From an uncultured Bacteroidota bacterium (GTDB lineage: Bacteria > Bacteroidota > Rhodothermia > Rhodothermales > UBA10348), in assembly GCA_937893205.1 (NCBI GenBank), contig CALBJU010000313.1, positions 1-7,645 on the forward strand: a DNA stretch of 7,645 bases, in the 5' to 3' direction. A program made the translations under genes and the position numbers. The notes beneath the pieces are model-generated. The model did no database searches. It was given only the letters and a program-made list of their open reading frames with translations, and was not told the DNA's origin. Of the stretch, positions 5,812-7,645 are shown piece after piece (within the stretch, counting starts at the first letter, position 1; each line of letters starts with the position of its first letter).

Positions 5812-5866
5812 GCATTTCTAGGAAGCGTGTCATCGAGGATTCGGCCCCACATAAAGTCGAATTCAT

Positions 5867-6745
5867 ATGACAGAGTTGAAAAAATCTGACACCCCATTTC
5901 TCCTGGGGCTTCCGAAAGGCCGAATGGCATCAGGTGTCTTGCGTCTACTTGGAGATGCGGGAATCACCGTGAAGGCAAGTGAGCGTGGGTACAGGCCCAG
6001 CATTTCTCTTGAAAACACAGCCGCCAAGACGATGAAGCCCCAGAACATCATCGAGATGCTCTCGCACGGGCGTCGAGATGCTGGGTTCGCGGGAGCTGAC
6101 TGGGTGGAGGAGCTGAACGCAGACGTTGTGGAAGTTCTGGACACAGGGCTCGATCGCGTGCAACTGATTGCCGCCATCCCTCAGGAATTGGCATCGAACG
6201 GTGGATTACCCAAACGGCGAATCGTGGTATCGTCTGAATACGAACGCATCGCCCGGAGATGGATCAAGGAGCAATCCATCGACGCCGAATTCGTGCACTC
6301 CTACGGTGCTACGGAGGTATTCCCGCCCGAGGACGCCGATCTGATCATCGATAATGTGGCGACAGGAGCCACACTTCGGGCAAACGGGCTCGTTGTCTTT
6401 GACACCATCATGCAATCCTCTACCCGGCTCCTCGCCAGCCGAGCCGCTATGCGCGATCCCGCAAAACGGGAACGCATCAACGGTCTTCGTCTTCTTCTGG
6501 AGAGTGTGCTGGAAGCCCGCAGTCGGGTCATGATTGAGATTAATGCCTCCCGAGAAACCCTTGACACGCTGGTTTCCCTCCTCCCCTGCATGCGGGAGGC
6601 TACGGTTGCTCCTCTGTTCGGGGATTCGGGATTCGCAATTCGTGCGGCAGTACCGCGCCAGAATCTTCCCGGGCTGTTGCCGGCCTTAAAAGAGGCGGGT
6701 GGAACGGACATTGTCGTGTCATCAATCGCGCAGATAGTGCCATGA
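5867..6745 (+). CDS. hisG: ATP phosphoribosyltransferase, long form
   Basis: HisG condenses ATP and PRPP to phosphoribosyl-ATP, the first committed step of histidine synthesis, in the cytoplasm. The 292 residues match the long, self-sufficient form with a C-terminal regulatory domain, not the short form that needs HisZ. The N-terminus has the typical LLGLPKGRMASGVLRLL (12-28). RRDAGFAGADWVEEL (69-83) lies in the substrate cleft. DLIIDNVATGATLRANGL (158-175) is the family signature that binds PRPP phosphate. Residues about 220-292 form the ACT-like regulatory domain that in homologues binds histidine for feedback inhibition. The ATG at 5867 is followed by a normal N-terminus, with no Shine-Dalgarno. 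The stop overlaps the next gene's start as ATGA. Expression is likely controlled by the upstream leader peptide and attenuator, so synthesis and activity would both respond to histidine. Confidence 0.97.
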   Translation: MTELKKSDTPFLLGLPKGRMASGVLRLLGDAGITVKASERGYRPSISLENTAAKTMKPQNIIEMLSHGRRDAGFAGADWVEELNADVVEVLDTGLDRVQLIAAIPQELASNGGLPKRRIVVSSEYERIARRWIKEQSIDAEFVHSYGATEVFPPEDADLIIDNVATGATLRANGLVVFDTIMQSSTRLLASRAAMRDPAKRERINGLRLLLESVLEARSRVMIEINASRETLDTLVSLLPCMREATVAPLFGDSGFAIRAAVPRQNLPGLLPALKEAGGTDIVVSSIAQIVP

Positions 6746-7431
6746 CAATCACCTCAATCCGCCAACCCGACGGTATTTTGTTCGATCTGGACGGCGTAAT
6801 CGCAGACGTCACCAACTCGTATCGAGCGTGCATCACCCGTACGGCCGCTGACTTCGGATGCGTAATAAGCCTGGAGGATATTGACGCGGCAAAGAGGCTC
6901 GGTAATGCCAACGATGATTGGATCCTCACCCGGGACCTGTTAGCAAAAAGGGGAGTCAGCGCGGTTATCGAAGATGTCATTCAGCACTTTCAGGAGCACT
7001 ACCTGGGTGTGCCCGGGCGAGCTGGTCTCTGTGAGAGAGAAACACTTCTGATTGAGCCGGATCTACTTCGCGAGGTGACTCGCAGATACCCGTCTGCGAT
7101 CGTCACGGGTCGTCCCAGAAAAGATGCCAGACGATTTCTCCAGGCCTACCGCATCGAGGAATGTTTTCGGTATGTGGTTGCTATGGAAGATGCACCATCC
7201 AAGCCCTCCCCTGACGGCATCCGACTCGCGATGGGCGAACTGGGTCTCGCTAACCCGTGGATGATCGGCGATACGCCAGACGACATGAACGCGGCAGTCG
7301 CCGCAGGAATCACTCCGATCGGGGTGGCGGCATCCGGTTTGGGATACGACAAAAACCGCAAGGTTCTCCTCGCATCCGGCGCTGTAGTCGTGATCTCAGA
7401 CACTAACGATATCCAGAGGCTCCTCAATTGA
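6742..7431 (+). CDS. HAD-superfamily (subfamily IA) phosphatase in the his operon
   Basis: The 229-residue protein carries all four HAD motifs: FDLDGVIAD with nucleophile Asp15 and acid/base Asp17, AIVTGRP with Thr122, the lysine motif SKPSPDG with Lys154, and MIGDTPDD with Asp177 and Asp180/181 for Mg2+. A helical cap lies between motifs I and II, placing it in subfamily IA. The stretches VTNSYRACITRTA and KRLGNANDDWILT and the MEDAPSKP block recall the uncharacterised HAD-IA group modelled as TIGR01548. I infer that it is a good candidate for histidinol-phosphate phosphatase, since it is wedged between hisG and hisB with ATGA and TTGA overlaps and the downstream HisB begins directly with the dehydratase domain. 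Another phosphatase elsewhere in the genome could fill that step instead. Substrate is unproven. Confidence 0.9.
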   Translation: MTITSIRQPDGILFDLDGVIADVTNSYRACITRTAADFGCVISLEDIDAAKRLGNANDDWILTRDLLAKRGVSAVIEDVIQHFQEHYLGVPGRAGLCERETLLIEPDLLREVTRRYPSAIVTGRPRKDARRFLQAYRIEECFRYVVAMEDAPSKPSPDGIRLAMGELGLANPWMIGDTPDDMNAAVAAGITPIGVAASGLGYDKNRKVLLASGAVVVISDTNDIQRLLN

Positions 7432-7645
7432 AACGTCAAACCCCGGCAAGAAGCACAAAAGTAAGCCGTGAGACCAAAGAAACGAGCATTTCCGTGTCCC
7501 TGAATCTGGATGGCACCGGGACAAATTCCATTGATTCGGGTATCGGCTTCCTCGATCACCTGCTCGACGCCTTCGCTCGGCACGGCAGATTCGATCTGAT
7601 GCTCAAGTGCACCGGCGATCTCAACATAGATGACCACCACACCGC
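7428..7645 (+). CDS. hisB: Imidazoleglycerol-phosphate dehydratase, N-terminal part
   Basis: HisB dehydrates imidazoleglycerol phosphate to imidazoleacetol phosphate, using two manganese ions held by histidine-rich motifs. The first 72 codons are present and the gene runs off the window. RETKETSISVSLNLDGTG (14-31), GIGFLDHLLDAFARHGRFDL (38-57) and GDLNIDDHHT (63-72) are diagnostic. His44, His70 and His71 fall in the metal-binding motifs. The start is TTG at 7428, overlapping the HAD gene's TGA as TTGA. No ATG precedes the conserved region and the first GTG lies inside it, so TTG is the only workable start. The protein begins directly with the dehydratase, without the phosphatase domain of enterobacterial bifunctional HisB. 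Confidence 0.95.
   Translation, partial: MKRQTPARSTKVSRETKETSISVSLNLDGTGTNSIDSGIGFLDHLLDAFARHGRFDLMLKCTGDLNIDDHHT

Noticed and set aside
5495..5866. 123-residue open frame on the minus strand whose stop overlaps the GTG of the exported-protein gene
   Set aside because: It begins base-to-base with the hisG start and runs antisense through the his promoter, leader peptide and attenuator, which explain the region better. Its translation has no recognisable domain or signal.
1..7645. CRISPR array, insertion sequence or transposase
   Set aside because: No regularly spaced direct repeats, no terminal inverted repeats with a transposase frame, and no recognisable mobile-element enzyme were found.

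Overview
The window looks like chromosomal DNA from a free-living heterotrophic bacterium of intermediate GC, most likely in the Bacteroidota/Rhodothermota part of the FCB group. This placement is an inference from three things: the type of class III aminotransferase, a secreted diheme cytochrome of the reaction-centre-subunit family, and the general lack of Shine-Dalgarno sequences with frequent GTG/TTG starts. The exact phylum is not settled from this sequence alone.

Left part (1-2950): the 3' end of an NTF2-like protein gene converges on a class III aminotransferase gene, and their stop codons share one CTAG. Beyond the aminotransferase lies an accessory-looking zone. It holds a decayed C-terminal piece of a response-regulator receiver domain (minus strand), a small unrecognised membrane-anchored protein, and a complete ORF6N-domain protein whose coding sequence contains a 29-nt inverted repeat.

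Middle (2950-5500): a tRNA-Ser(UGA) gene with a strong intrinsic terminator is followed by about 300 bp without a gene but full of small hairpins, several with GNA triloops. Then come a four-helix membrane protein, an exported diheme cytochrome c with a C-terminal TPR-like segment, and on the opposite strand an exported protein of unknown function.

Right part (5640-7645): the start of a histidine biosynthesis operon. A near-consensus sigma70 promoter (TTGACA, 17 bp, TATTAT) lies only 8 nt before a 26-codon ORF with six His codons in ten. After it comes a GC-rich hairpin with a T run, and then hisG. This is the layout of a his transcription attenuator. The leader ORF is unannotated in ordinary ORF calling and its start codon would be at or almost at the 5' end of the mRNA. 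hisG (long form with regulatory domain), a HAD phosphatase and hisB then follow with ATGA and TTGA overlaps. The HAD enzyme sits beside a hisB lacking the phosphatase domain found in bifunctional HisB proteins, so it is a good candidate for the histidinol-phosphate phosphatase step. The main discovery in the window is the attenuator/leader peptide in front of hisG.
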